A stretch of 11,115 nt of DNA from Thermoanaerobacterium sp. GTDB lineage: Bacteria > Bacillota > Thermoanaerobacteria > Thermoanaerobacterales > Thermoanaerobacteraceae. The notes under the pieces are model-generated. The model was not told where the DNA came from, made no database searches, and worked only from the letters and a program-made list of their open reading frames with translations. Of the stretch, positions 1-5,674 are shown piece after piece. Position 1 is the stretch's first letter; every line of letters starts with the position of its first letter. Position numbers and translations under genes: made by a program. The stretch covers positions 1-11,115 of the forward strand of contig JASBVU010000028.1 in the NCBI GenBank assembly GCA_029960905.1. The letters run 5' to 3'.

Positions 1-493
1 ACGCTTTACATGCTCTCCCAGGTCTTAAATCAAGTAAATTTAAAAAATTAGTAAATAAAGATATCAAAAGTGTGTTGACTATTATATCAGCTAACCTATT
101 GCTAATGTTTATGCTTATGTAAAATGATACAATAATACCAACTACTGCTTTTAAACCTCCTGTTGTCAGTTTCATATTAAGAAGTGATTTAATATGTCCC
201 TTTAATCCTGTAACACTTCTGTCACCTAATAAATCGTCGATTAAACCTACATAAGACATTAATATAATGGAAACTAAAAAAATTTGTATCATATCATCAG
301 AAAATCCAATAAACTTTGAAATAATCGCTGTAATAAAAATAGTCGGAACAAAAGCTATTCCACCACATACTGGAATTAAGATTTTTTTATAATTTGGCTT
401 TAAGCACACATCCTTGTCTAATATTTGAATTATAAATTTTTGAATCACCATCATTAACAGAAAAGATATGATAAAAATTATTAATAATGACAC
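1..493 (-). CDS. MraY/WecA-like polyprenyl-phosphate sugar-phosphate transferase (glycosyltransferase family 4), 3' end outside window
   Basis: Reading from a GTG at 493, 164 codons stay open to the window edge, so the C-terminal part is missing. An AGGTGAT Shine-Dalgarno lies 4-5 bases before the GTG and overlaps the stop of the preceding glycosyltransferase, so the two are translationally coupled. The protein is very hydrophobic, with membrane segments at about residues 2-25, 40-60, 68-88, 112-130 and 136-150. The family's aspartate pair is seen in GLIDDLLG (Asp86-Asp87), followed by a GLKGHIKSLL loop and a TTGGLKA motif. Known members move a sugar-1-phosphate from a UDP-sugar to undecaprenyl phosphate at the inner membrane face. 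The second catalytic motif is unusual: Asn152 and Asp155 of NLLD are kept, but the usual GxDGLA that follows is replaced by LRPGRA. Substrate is unknown; it may start a glycan other than peptidoglycan. Family assignment is confident, exact function is not. Confidence 0.85.
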   Translation of the reverse strand, partial: MSLLIIFIISFLLMMVIQKFIIQILDKDVCLKPNYKKILIPVCGGIAFVPTIFITAIISKFIGFSDDMIQIFLVSIILMSYVGLIDDLLGDRSVTGLKGHIKSLLNMKLTTGGLKAVVGIIVSFYISINISNRLADIIVNTLLISLFTNFLNLLDLRPGRACKA

Positions 494-497
494 TTTA

Positions 498-1175
498 TCA
501 CCTGTCCTTAAATATCACTTTTATTAATAAAACCTTTAATATATCAATAAACTGCCTACCCCTATGAATAAAACCCTTAATATCTCTCAATGTAACAGAG
601 TGTGTCATATCAACATCTACTTCTTTAATTTTATACCCTAATTTAAATATGTCGATTGTCATGCCGACTTCTATACCATAACCACCGTAAAACCTTTTAA
701 TGTTGTCAAGAACTTCCTTTTTGAAAACCCTTTGACCAGAGAGTGTAGAATCAAAATCACGACCTGTAAGCAGTTTCACACCATATTTGGCTAATTTCTT
801 TACAAATCCAAAGCCTGATTTAACATTGACTTTAGGAAATCTGGCCACTGTTACATCGGCATCATTATTTAAAACAGGTTTTATTAGTTTAATTACTTCT
901 CTAGAAGTCAAACCTACATCTGCATCGATAAAAGCAACTACATCATTTTTAACGTATTTTAAACCTTCTTTTAAAGCTCTTCCTTTACCAGAATTATTTT
1001 TTATATTTACCAACTTTGCTCCCGCTTTTTTAGCCTTATCAGCTGTGTCGTCTGTAGAACCATCATTTACAACAATGATCTCGTCAATCTCTTCTATGTT
1101 TTCCATACCCTTTATCGTATCAACGATTCTTTTGCCTTCATTGTAAGCCGGTATCAAAACACTTACAGCCATCAT
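498..1175 (-). CDS. Family 2 glycosyltransferase (GT-A fold, dolichyl-phosphate sugar synthase-like)
   Basis: A 225-residue soluble enzyme with the ordered GT2 motifs: VLIPAYNE at residues 6-13, VVNDGSTDDT at 35-44 for nucleotide-sugar binding, GKGRALKEG at 63-71, the metal-binding DAD at 84-86 (AFIDADVG), and SGQR at 146-149 in the acceptor region. The family transfers sugar from a nucleotide donor to a lipid or glycan acceptor on the cytoplasmic side. There are no clear transmembrane helices, but the C-terminus (about 210-223, ILKVLLIKVIF) is hydrophobic and basic and may touch the membrane. The ATG start overlaps the steB stop as ATGA, with GAGGTGA upstream; a second ATG directly follows, so the protein may be one residue shorter. 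The next gene begins four bases after the stop. Its place between SteB and an MraY-like transferase suggests both glycosyltransferases act on the same polyprenyl-linked intermediate. Donor and acceptor cannot be read from sequence. Confidence 0.9.
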   Translation of the reverse strand: MMAVSVLIPAYNEGKRIVDTIKGMENIEEIDEIIVVNDGSTDDTADKAKKAGAKLVNIKNNSGKGRALKEGLKYVKNDVVAFIDADVGLTSREVIKLIKPVLNNDADVTVARFPKVNVKSGFGFVKKLAKYGVKLLTGRDFDSTLSGQRVFKKEVLDNIKRFYGGYGIEVGMTIDIFKLGYKIKEVDVDMTHSVTLRDIKGFIHRGRQFIDILKVLLIKVIFKDR

Positions 1176-2098
1176 TTCACCTCGTTCGAATTTGTCTTAT
1201 TTTGATTTTGGTTCTGTTGATATTCTATAAAAGAATCAGGCATAATCGATGTGTCTCCAGATTTTATCCCATAATTTCCGTCTTTACCTTGCATTACCAT
1301 TATTAGAGAAGTCTGGCCTATAATCGTATCTATATTATCAACGGTTGATAGGTGCTGTTTTCTATACGCATCCATATAAGAATACTTTACATCGCTTTGT
1401 TCAACTCCAACAATTGGCACATTTAAGATTTTCGACTGCCTTATTATCGGAATATCTACTATATTTAAATTGTTATTTTTAAGATTGCTACCACCTGCTA
1501 AAACGATAAAATCTGTATTTCCAGGTGTCCCAGTAAAATCGATGTACCCTTTATCTTTTAAATAAGTTATCAATTCTCCATCTTGTCCTGTAACAAGAAC
1601 TTCAGTCAACTTTTCCGATAAAGATTCAATAAGATGATTGCTGTCAATATTGCCGTATTTAGACAAATTGGTAATTAAATCATTCTTTTCTGACTCATCT
1701 AAATTATTCAAATCATCTTTAAATATCGTAACAGAGGATATTGTCGCACCTGCTTTCATCAAAGCGTTTCTTAAACCAGGATAGATAAAATCATTGTTGG
1801 TCTCAATTATCGCAACTTTGACACCATTTAAACGTCCTTTTACGAGCTCGGGAAAAACGATTTTCCCATATTGGTTCATATAATCAAGTTGTTTATTTAA
1901 ACTCTGCACATTGTCCTTTAAATTAGAATTTTCAGTTTGGATATCTTTAAATTTTTGCTCCAATTGATTTATAATCGTTTCTTGCTGTTCAGAAAAAACT
2001 TTTTGCCCATCAAGCATAAAACCTATAAATATGCCAATACCCAATGCCATAAAAATCGCTGCTATCGTCAATACATAATATCTAATATTTACGTTCAT
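1172..2098 (-). CDS. SteB/MctB-like membrane-anchored protein ('copper transporter MctB' family)
   Basis: A 308-residue protein with a short basic N-terminus, one membrane segment at about residues 7-29 (YYVLTIAAIFMALGIGIFIG) and then a coiled coil at about 33-75 (rich in Q, E, K and L heptads). The rest is an extracytoplasmic globular domain containing VKVAIIETNN and DFIVLAGGSNL stretches, ending in a polar Asn/Gln-rich tail. This matches the family named after mycobacterial MctB (Rv1698). In Corynebacterium the equivalent, SteB, works with the neighbouring SteA in cell separation, so a division role seems at least as likely as copper transport; the copper name should not be taken as function. 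It starts ten bases after steA, with an AGGAGGAGAT ribosome site that overlaps the steA stop, and its own stop overlaps the next gene as ATGA. Family call is confident from the fold pattern and steA linkage; role is inferred. Confidence 0.8.
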   Translation of the reverse strand: MNVNIRYYVLTIAAIFMALGIGIFIGFMLDGQKVFSEQQETIINQLEQKFKDIQTENSNLKDNVQSLNKQLDYMNQYGKIVFPELVKGRLNGVKVAIIETNNDFIYPGLRNALMKAGATISSVTIFKDDLNNLDESEKNDLITNLSKYGNIDSNHLIESLSEKLTEVLVTGQDGELITYLKDKGYIDFTGTPGNTDFIVLAGGSNLKNNNLNIVDIPIIRQSKILNVPIVGVEQSDVKYSYMDAYRKQHLSTVDNIDTIIGQTSLIMVMQGKDGNYGIKSGDTSIMPDSFIEYQQNQNQNKTNSNEVK

Positions 2099-2108
2099 AG
2101 ATCTCCTC

Positions 2109-3230
2109 CTAAAATCCTATTAAAAGCCTTATCCTTAACTGTAAAAGTTTCAAAAGCTGTTGCATAGGCGGTGAAAAATAAGCTATTACACTAAGTGGAA
2201 CCATTGCAGCAAATATAATGCTAAAAACATATGAAAGTCTAAAATTTTCTCTATATAATTTATTAACCCCTTTAGCATCAATAAGCTTAGAACCTATTTT
2301 TAATCTTACCAGAAATGTGCTGGACATTCCTTTCCTTCCTTTTTCCAAAAAATCGATCATGCTAGAGTGGGTACCAACAGCAACTATCAAATCTGCACCC
2401 TTTTCATATGCTAAAAGCATAGCAATGTCTTCGCTTGTCCCCGGGGCTTTAAATATATGTGCATCAAGCCCTAATGACTTAACTCTCTCTAATCCAGGAG
2501 ACTTGCCATTTGGGTACGCATGAACTACTATCTCCTTTGCCTTCTTCAGTGCTTTATCGCTAACACTATCCATATCTCCAATTATGATATCAGGTGTTAA
2601 GCCAAATTCTAATATCGCGTCTGCACCACCATCTACACCTATCAATATTGGCTTTACATCCGTTATATACTGCCTAATAGTATATAAGTCTTCTTTATAG
2701 TCTTTACCTCTTACAACAACTAATGCTTGTCTATCTTTAAATTTTGTCTTTACATCTGGTATTTCAATATCACCTAAAATAAATGACTTCTCTTTTTTAG
2801 CATATTCAAGCGTATTTTCAATGAATTTGTCCAGCTCTACTTCTAGATTTTCTTTACACTCTTCCATTTTGTAATTAATGACATCATGTGTAAGTAGTTT
2901 CCCTTTTTTTATCAATTTGCCATCTTTATATATTTCGTTGTCGATTATAGTAATCTTATCATTCTCTTTGAGCAAATCAAATATATCTTCTCCAACTTCA
3001 TCTATAATAGGAATACCAGCTTTATCAATAATAGATGGACCTAAATTAGGATATCTACCGCTTATCGATTTATTGGCATTTATTACAGCTAAAATTTTCT
3101 TTTCTATCAAAGACTCAGCGCCAATTTCATCGATGTCAACATGATCTATCACTGCGATTTCTCCAGGGCCTATGCGTTTCGCAAGGTTCTTCGTTTTTTT
3201 GTCCATTTTAACTGTACCGGTAATTTGCAT
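2109..3230 (-). CDS. steA: SteA-like putative cytokinetic ring protein (thiamin pyrophosphokinase-like domain)
   Basis: A 373-residue protein starting at the ATG at 3230, which has a good GGAGG seven bases upstream. The open frame extends 28 codons further, but that part holds the sigma-A promoter region and has no ribosome site before it. The N-terminus (about 1-160) carries GPGEIAVIDH and SISGRYPNLG stretches typical of the family. The middle (about 165-300) resembles the thiamin pyrophosphokinase catalytic domain, with GVDGGAD at 198-204 and PDIIIGDMDSV at 213-223. One membrane segment lies at about 332-352, close to the C-terminus. In Corynebacterium, SteA localises to the division site with SteB and supports peptidoglycan hydrolase action; whether the TPK-like fold is catalytic there is unknown. 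The steB homologue follows after ten bases. It lies downstream of spo0A but has its own promoter and sits behind the spo0A terminator. Confidence 0.82.
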   Translation of the reverse strand: MQITGTVKMDKKTKNLAKRIGPGEIAVIDHVDIDEIGAESLIEKKILAVINANKSISGRYPNLGPSIIDKAGIPIIDEVGEDIFDLLKENDKITIIDNEIYKDGKLIKKGKLLTHDVINYKMEECKENLEVELDKFIENTLEYAKKEKSFILGDIEIPDVKTKFKDRQALVVVRGKDYKEDLYTIRQYITDVKPILIGVDGGADAILEFGLTPDIIIGDMDSVSDKALKKAKEIVVHAYPNGKSPGLERVKSLGLDAHIFKAPGTSEDIAMLLAYEKGADLIVAVGTHSSMIDFLEKGRKGMSSTFLVRLKIGSKLIDAKGVNKLYRENFRLSYVFSIIFAAMVPLSVIAYFSPPMQQLLKLLQLRIRLLIGF

Positions 3231-3236
3231 GGCAAA

Positions 3237-3242
3237 ACCTCC
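3237..3242 (-). promoter_or_regulatory. Ribosome binding site that fixes the steA start
   Basis: GGAGGT on the minus strand ends six to seven bases before the ATG at 3230. It selects this start over the upstream in-frame codons of the longer open frame. Confidence 0.8.
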
Positions 3243-3261
3243 ATACATCTTTTCTTTGTTT

Positions 3262-3289
3262 ATTATAGCACAATTTTCTACAAGGTAAA
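3262..3289 (-). promoter_or_regulatory. Sigma-A-type promoter for the steA-steB-GT2-GT4 operon
   Basis: On the minus strand, TTTACC (3289-3284) matches TTGACA at four of six positions. It is followed by a 16-base spacer ending in TGC and a perfect TATAAT (3267-3262), giving an extended -10. The steA start is about 32 bases downstream of the -10. The -35 lies inside the T-rich tail of the spo0A terminator, so the two units are packed back to back. Confidence 0.7.
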
Positions 3290-3319
3290 ACAAAAAATAC
3301 GGTGAGCTATTCACCGCAT
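3286..3319 (-). terminator. Rho-independent terminator of spo0A
   Basis: The minus strand reads ATGCGGTGA (3319-3311), loop ATAGC, then TCACCGTAT (3305-3297): a nine-base stem with one G-U pair. A run of six T, then G and four T, follows at 3297-3287. The stem begins two bases after the spo0A stop codon. Confidence 0.88.
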
Positions 3320-3321
3320 TT

Positions 3322-4104
3322 TCAATTCGCCTTTAAACTCAATCTTAATTTGTCAGCAATAAGTGCAATAAATTCAGAGTTGGTAGGTTTTCCTTTTTCA
3401 TCGTTAATTGTATAACCAAATAGATCATCCAAAACATCGACTTTACCTCTGCTCCATGCGACTTCAATTGCATGTCTTATAGCTCTTTCTACTCTACTGG
3501 GCGTAGTTTCGTATTTTTCAGCTATCTTAGGATATAAAAGTTTTGTTACAGAGTTCAAATACTCAATATTACTTATGACTAATGTAATAGCATCTCTTAA
3601 ATACAAATATCCTTTTATGTGTGCGGGTATTCCAACATCATGGATAACTTGTGTTATCAACGTCTCTAAATCGACAGATTTCTTATCTCCAATTATAGGC
3701 ATGACAGCCTTTGATACTACGTCAGTTTGATACTCCATTATTTCAGTTATTCTCTTAGAAAGCAATTCTAAATCAAACGGTTTTAAAATATAATAATCTG
3801 CTCCAAGACTTATTGCCCTTTGTGTAATTTTTTCCTGGCCTACTGCAGATAAAATGATTATTTTAGGTCTTTTTTTCTTCAGTTCATTAACTTTCTCTAA
3901 AACTCCGATGCCATCCAAATACGGCATTATGATATCCAAGATTAACAGATCTAAATCATTATCTTGAATCAACTTAACTGCTTGATTGCCATCATTTGCA
4001 ACCCCTACAATCTCAATATTTTCTTTTGACGAAAGGTAGTCTACCATTATACTGACAAATTCCTTATTATCATCACAAATTCCTAATTTAATTTTCTTTA
4101 ACAA
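3322..4104 (-). CDS. spo0A: Sporulation master response regulator Spo0A
   Basis: A phosphorelay-controlled transcription factor that binds 0A boxes and starts sporulation. The 260 residues (B. subtilis Spo0A has 267) hold a receiver domain at about 3-125 with the acidic pair Asp11-Asp12 (CDDN), phospho-acceptor Asp57 in LLILDIIMP, Ser86 in ILSAVGQE and Lys108 in LKPFD. A linker leads to the Spo0A-specific DNA-binding domain at about 150-260, with [12 protein letters not shown], the recognition helix [18 protein letters not shown] (203-220) and [17 protein letters not shown]. No ATG fits: the ATG at 4125 precedes the Shine-Dalgarno. Two adjacent TTG codons at 4107 and 4104 follow AAGGAGG by five and eight bases; 4104 has the better spacing, though 4107 is possible. 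It forms a single-gene unit with its own sigma-H-like promoter and terminator, directly after spoIVB as in Bacillus and Clostridia. Confidence 0.96.
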   Translation of the reverse strand: MLKKIKLGICDDNKEFVSIMVDYLSSKENIEIVGVANDGNQAVKLIQDNDLDLLILDIIMPYLDGIGVLEKVNELKKKRPKIIILSAVGQEKITQRAISLGADYYILKPFDLELLSKRITEIMEYQTDVVSKAVMPIIGDKKSVDLETLITQVIHDVGIPAHIKGYLYLRDAITLVISNIEYLNSVTKLLYPKIAEKYETTPSRVERAIRHAIEVAWSRGKVDVLDDLFGYTINDEKGKPTNSEFIALIADKLRLSLKAN

Positions 4105-4112
4105 CAAACGCC

Positions 4113-4119
4113 CCTCCTT
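4113..4119 (-). promoter_or_regulatory. Strong ribosome binding site before a TTG start (spo0A)
   Basis: AAGGAGG on the minus strand, followed by two more G. It lies five bases before the TTG at 4107 and eight before the TTG at 4104. It rules out the in-frame ATG at 4125, which lies upstream of it. A near-perfect ribosome site paired with a weak start codon is notable. Confidence 0.85.
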
Positions 4120-4152
4120 ATGCATTTTTATAAAAAACAAATCTACTTTATA

Positions 4153-4181
4153 ATATTCTACATAAAATTAGAATTTCCTTC
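4153..4181 (-). promoter_or_regulatory. Sigma-H promoter of spo0A
   Basis: On the minus strand, GAAGGAAAT (4181-4173), an 11-base spacer, then GTAGAATAT (4161-4153). Both boxes match the Bacillus sigma-H consensus (RnAGGAwww, 11-12 bases, RnnGAATww) at every defined position. spo0A has a sigma-H promoter in B. subtilis, and here the site lies between the spoIVB terminator and the spo0A start, giving a leader of about 40 bases. No comparable sigma-A promoter is visible in this gap. Confidence 0.85.
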
Positions 4182-4189
4182 TTTTAACA

Positions 4190-4223
4190 ATAAAAAAATT
4201 AGGGAAAAATGTACTCCCTAATT
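4190..4223 (-). terminator. Rho-independent terminator of spoIVB
   Basis: A perfect nine-base stem on the minus strand: AATTAGGGA (4223-4215), nine-base loop, TCCCTAATT (4205-4197), followed by five more T. The rising arm contains the spoIVB stop codon TAG (4220-4218). The tail ends about ten bases before the spo0A -35 box. Confidence 0.85.
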
Positions 4224-5525
4224 ATTAAACACATTTTCGTCATGATGCAAATTTTCCATTTCGTTTATCATCCATTCTGCATAAACTGCATATCCTTTGG
4301 TAGGATCATTTACAAAAACATGTGTTACAGCACCTATTAGTTTACCATCTTGTATAATCGGACTTCCACTCATTCCCTGCACAATTCCTCCTGTTTTATC
4401 CAGCAATTCTTTATCGACAATTTTAATTATCATTCCTTTTTGATTGGGATTCTTTTGCTCTACTTTTTTTACAATCTGAATGTTAAATTCTTTTAGCCCT
4501 GTATTGTCTATCGTTGTAAGGATTTTCGCTGGTCCTTCGATAACTTGTGATTGATAACCTATTGGTATTGGTTTTAACGTTATATCATTTGGATTGCTTA
4601 TTTTACCGTATATGCCGTACTCTGTATTTTTTTCAATGTTGCCTATTGTATCAACTTCTTCTAAAAAAATTCCTCTGAGTTCTCCTGGACTGCTTCTCTT
4701 TCCTTTGCTTACAGATGTTATTTTAGATTTCATTATTTGCCCATTGTTAACTGACAGGATATCACCCGTATCTATGTCAGTTATCGCATGTCCTAAAGCG
4801 GCATAATACTTTTTGTCTTCAGTATAAAATGTCAATGTTCCAATACCTGCTGTATGATCCCTTACCCATAATCCTAACTTGTACTTTTGATCATCTTTAG
4901 CCAAAACTGGATGTAATTTTGTATAAACTATATTGCCTTTTCTGCTAATCTTAACATTTACTGTTGTATTTTTTTGACTGTTTATGATATTTGTGATATC
5001 ATCAGCGGAATTAATCTTTATGTTGTTAACTTCAAGAATTATATCTCCTATTTGTATCTTTCCTTCCCTGTATGGACTGTAAATTTTATCATCTGTTCCA
5101 ATTATATCGGAATATCCCACAACAAGCGCACCCTTTGTGTTAAGCTTAACTCCAATTGAATCTCCCCCAGGAATAACTTTTATTGTCGGTATTACATCAA
5201 CATAAATGTTTTTAATTGGAAATATTCCAAACAACCTCAGATTTATATTTACTTTCCCACGATTTAACGTCTCAACAGAAAATGGTTTATCGAGATTTAA
5301 AATATTATTGTTTTCATTATTATCTATTTTTACAATACCCTGTGTATCTGTATAAAAGCCTACTTTAAGTGGTAAATTAAAATTAAATTTCACTTTCTCT
5401 CCTTCAAAAAATTTGAAATAATTGGGAGTCTGGTAAACACTTTTAATTGCAGGCGTATAATTTATATATATTATTAAAGCGGATAAAAACGCAAAAATTA
5501 AATATTTAATCTTATTCCGATTCAA
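4218..5525 (-). CDS. spoIVB: SpoIVB serine peptidase (family S55), sporulation checkpoint protease
   Basis: SpoIVB is made in the forespore, secreted into the space between forespore and mother cell, and cleaves SpoIVFA, which releases processing of pro-sigma-K. Residues are numbered from the longer GTG start at 5534 (438 residues). A basic N-terminus and one membrane segment (about 10-26) form an uncleaved or cleavable signal. A PDZ domain covers about 125-210 (KIQIGDIILEVNN). The S55 peptidase domain follows, with His249 in AALGHAITD, Asp374 in IVDKELL and Ser389 in GGIVQGMSGSP; the Asp-to-Ser spacing equals that of the B. subtilis triad. Start choice: GTG at 5534 touches the GAGGGA motif, leaving no spacer, whereas TTG at 5525 is correctly placed after GAGGGAGTGAT, so I prefer 5525 (435 residues). 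It is transcribed alone, between terminators, and sits in its standard place between recN and spo0A. Confidence 0.95.
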   Translation of the reverse strand: MNRNKIKYLIFAFLSALIIYINYTPAIKSVYQTPNYFKFFEGEKVKFNFNLPLKVGFYTDTQGIVKIDNNENNNILNLDKPFSVETLNRGKVNINLRLFGIFPIKNIYVDVIPTIKVIPGGDSIGVKLNTKGALVVGYSDIIGTDDKIYSPYREGKIQIGDIILEVNNIKINSADDITNIINSQKNTTVNVKISRKGNIVYTKLHPVLAKDDQKYKLGLWVRDHTAGIGTLTFYTEDKKYYAALGHAITDIDTGDILSVNNGQIMKSKITSVSKGKRSSPGELRGIFLEEVDTIGNIEKNTEYGIYGKISNPNDITLKPIPIGYQSQVIEGPAKILTTIDNTGLKEFNIQIVKKVEQKNPNQKGMIIKIVDKELLDKTGGIVQGMSGSPIIQDGKLIGAVTHVFVNDPTKGYAVYAEWMINEMENLHHDENVFNN

Positions 5526-5529
5526 CTTA

Positions 5530-5540
5530 ATCACTCCCTC
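5530..5540 (-). promoter_or_regulatory. Ribosome binding site deciding the spoIVB start
   Basis: GAGGGAGTGAT on the minus strand. Its GTGAT end aligns with the 3' end of the consensus site and leaves four bases before TTG at 5525. The GTG at 5534 lies inside the motif and is therefore a poor start. Confidence 0.55.
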
Positions 5541-5558
5541 AAATAAATTTGCTATGAT

Positions 5559-5588
5559 TAAATTAACCTTTTAGAATGATTTATATAC
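5559..5588 (-). promoter_or_regulatory. Candidate forespore (sigma-F/sigma-G type) promoter of spoIVB
   Basis: On the minus strand, GTATA (5588-5584) fits the sigma-F -35 GYWTA. A 15-base spacer leads to GGTTAATTTA (5568-5559), which fits GGHRARHT with one mismatch but the longer GGNRANAMTW form with three. The leader would be about 20-27 bases. spoIVB is a forespore gene in B. subtilis, which supports the reading, but the match is imperfect in AT-rich DNA. Confidence 0.4.
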
Positions 5589-5646
5589 TGTCAATAAAAA
5601 GTTAGATTTCTAAGTTAATTAATGACTTTTTTTCTAATGATAAAAC

Positions 5647-5674
5647 AAAAAAATACGGCTTTGAACCGTACTTT
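5647..5674 (-). terminator. Rho-independent terminator of the nadK-argR-recN unit
   Basis: The minus strand reads AAAGTACGG (5674-5666), a seven-base loop, then CCGTATTTT (5658-5650), with one G-U pair and a run of seven T. The stem starts at the base after the recN stop codon. Confidence 0.85.

Noticed and set aside
787..1146. Plus-strand open frames (here and at 1937, 2218, 2878, 4594, 4974, 6138, 7213, 8347, 10140 and 10480)
   Set aside because: All lie opposite strongly conserved minus-strand genes, lack ribosome sites and show no recognisable motifs.
3231..3314. Longer N-terminus for steA
   Set aside because: The 28 extra codons cover the -10 box and leader, and the good ribosome site points to ATG 3230.
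5567..5580. CATTCTA as a sigma-G -10 box for spoIVB
   Set aside because: The -10 fits but there is no GHATR-like -35 at 17-18 bases; only a run of T is present.
5590..5595. TTGACA upstream of spoIVB as a sigma-A -35 box
   Set aside because: No acceptable -10 box occurs 15-19 bases downstream; 17 bases on the sequence is AAAGGT.
5596..5631. AT-rich inverted repeat (AAAAAGT and ACTTTTT arms, 22-base loop) between recN and spoIVB
   Set aside because: Short arms without G-C pairs; likely chance in AT-rich DNA, and the recN terminator is already explained by the stem at 5650-5674.
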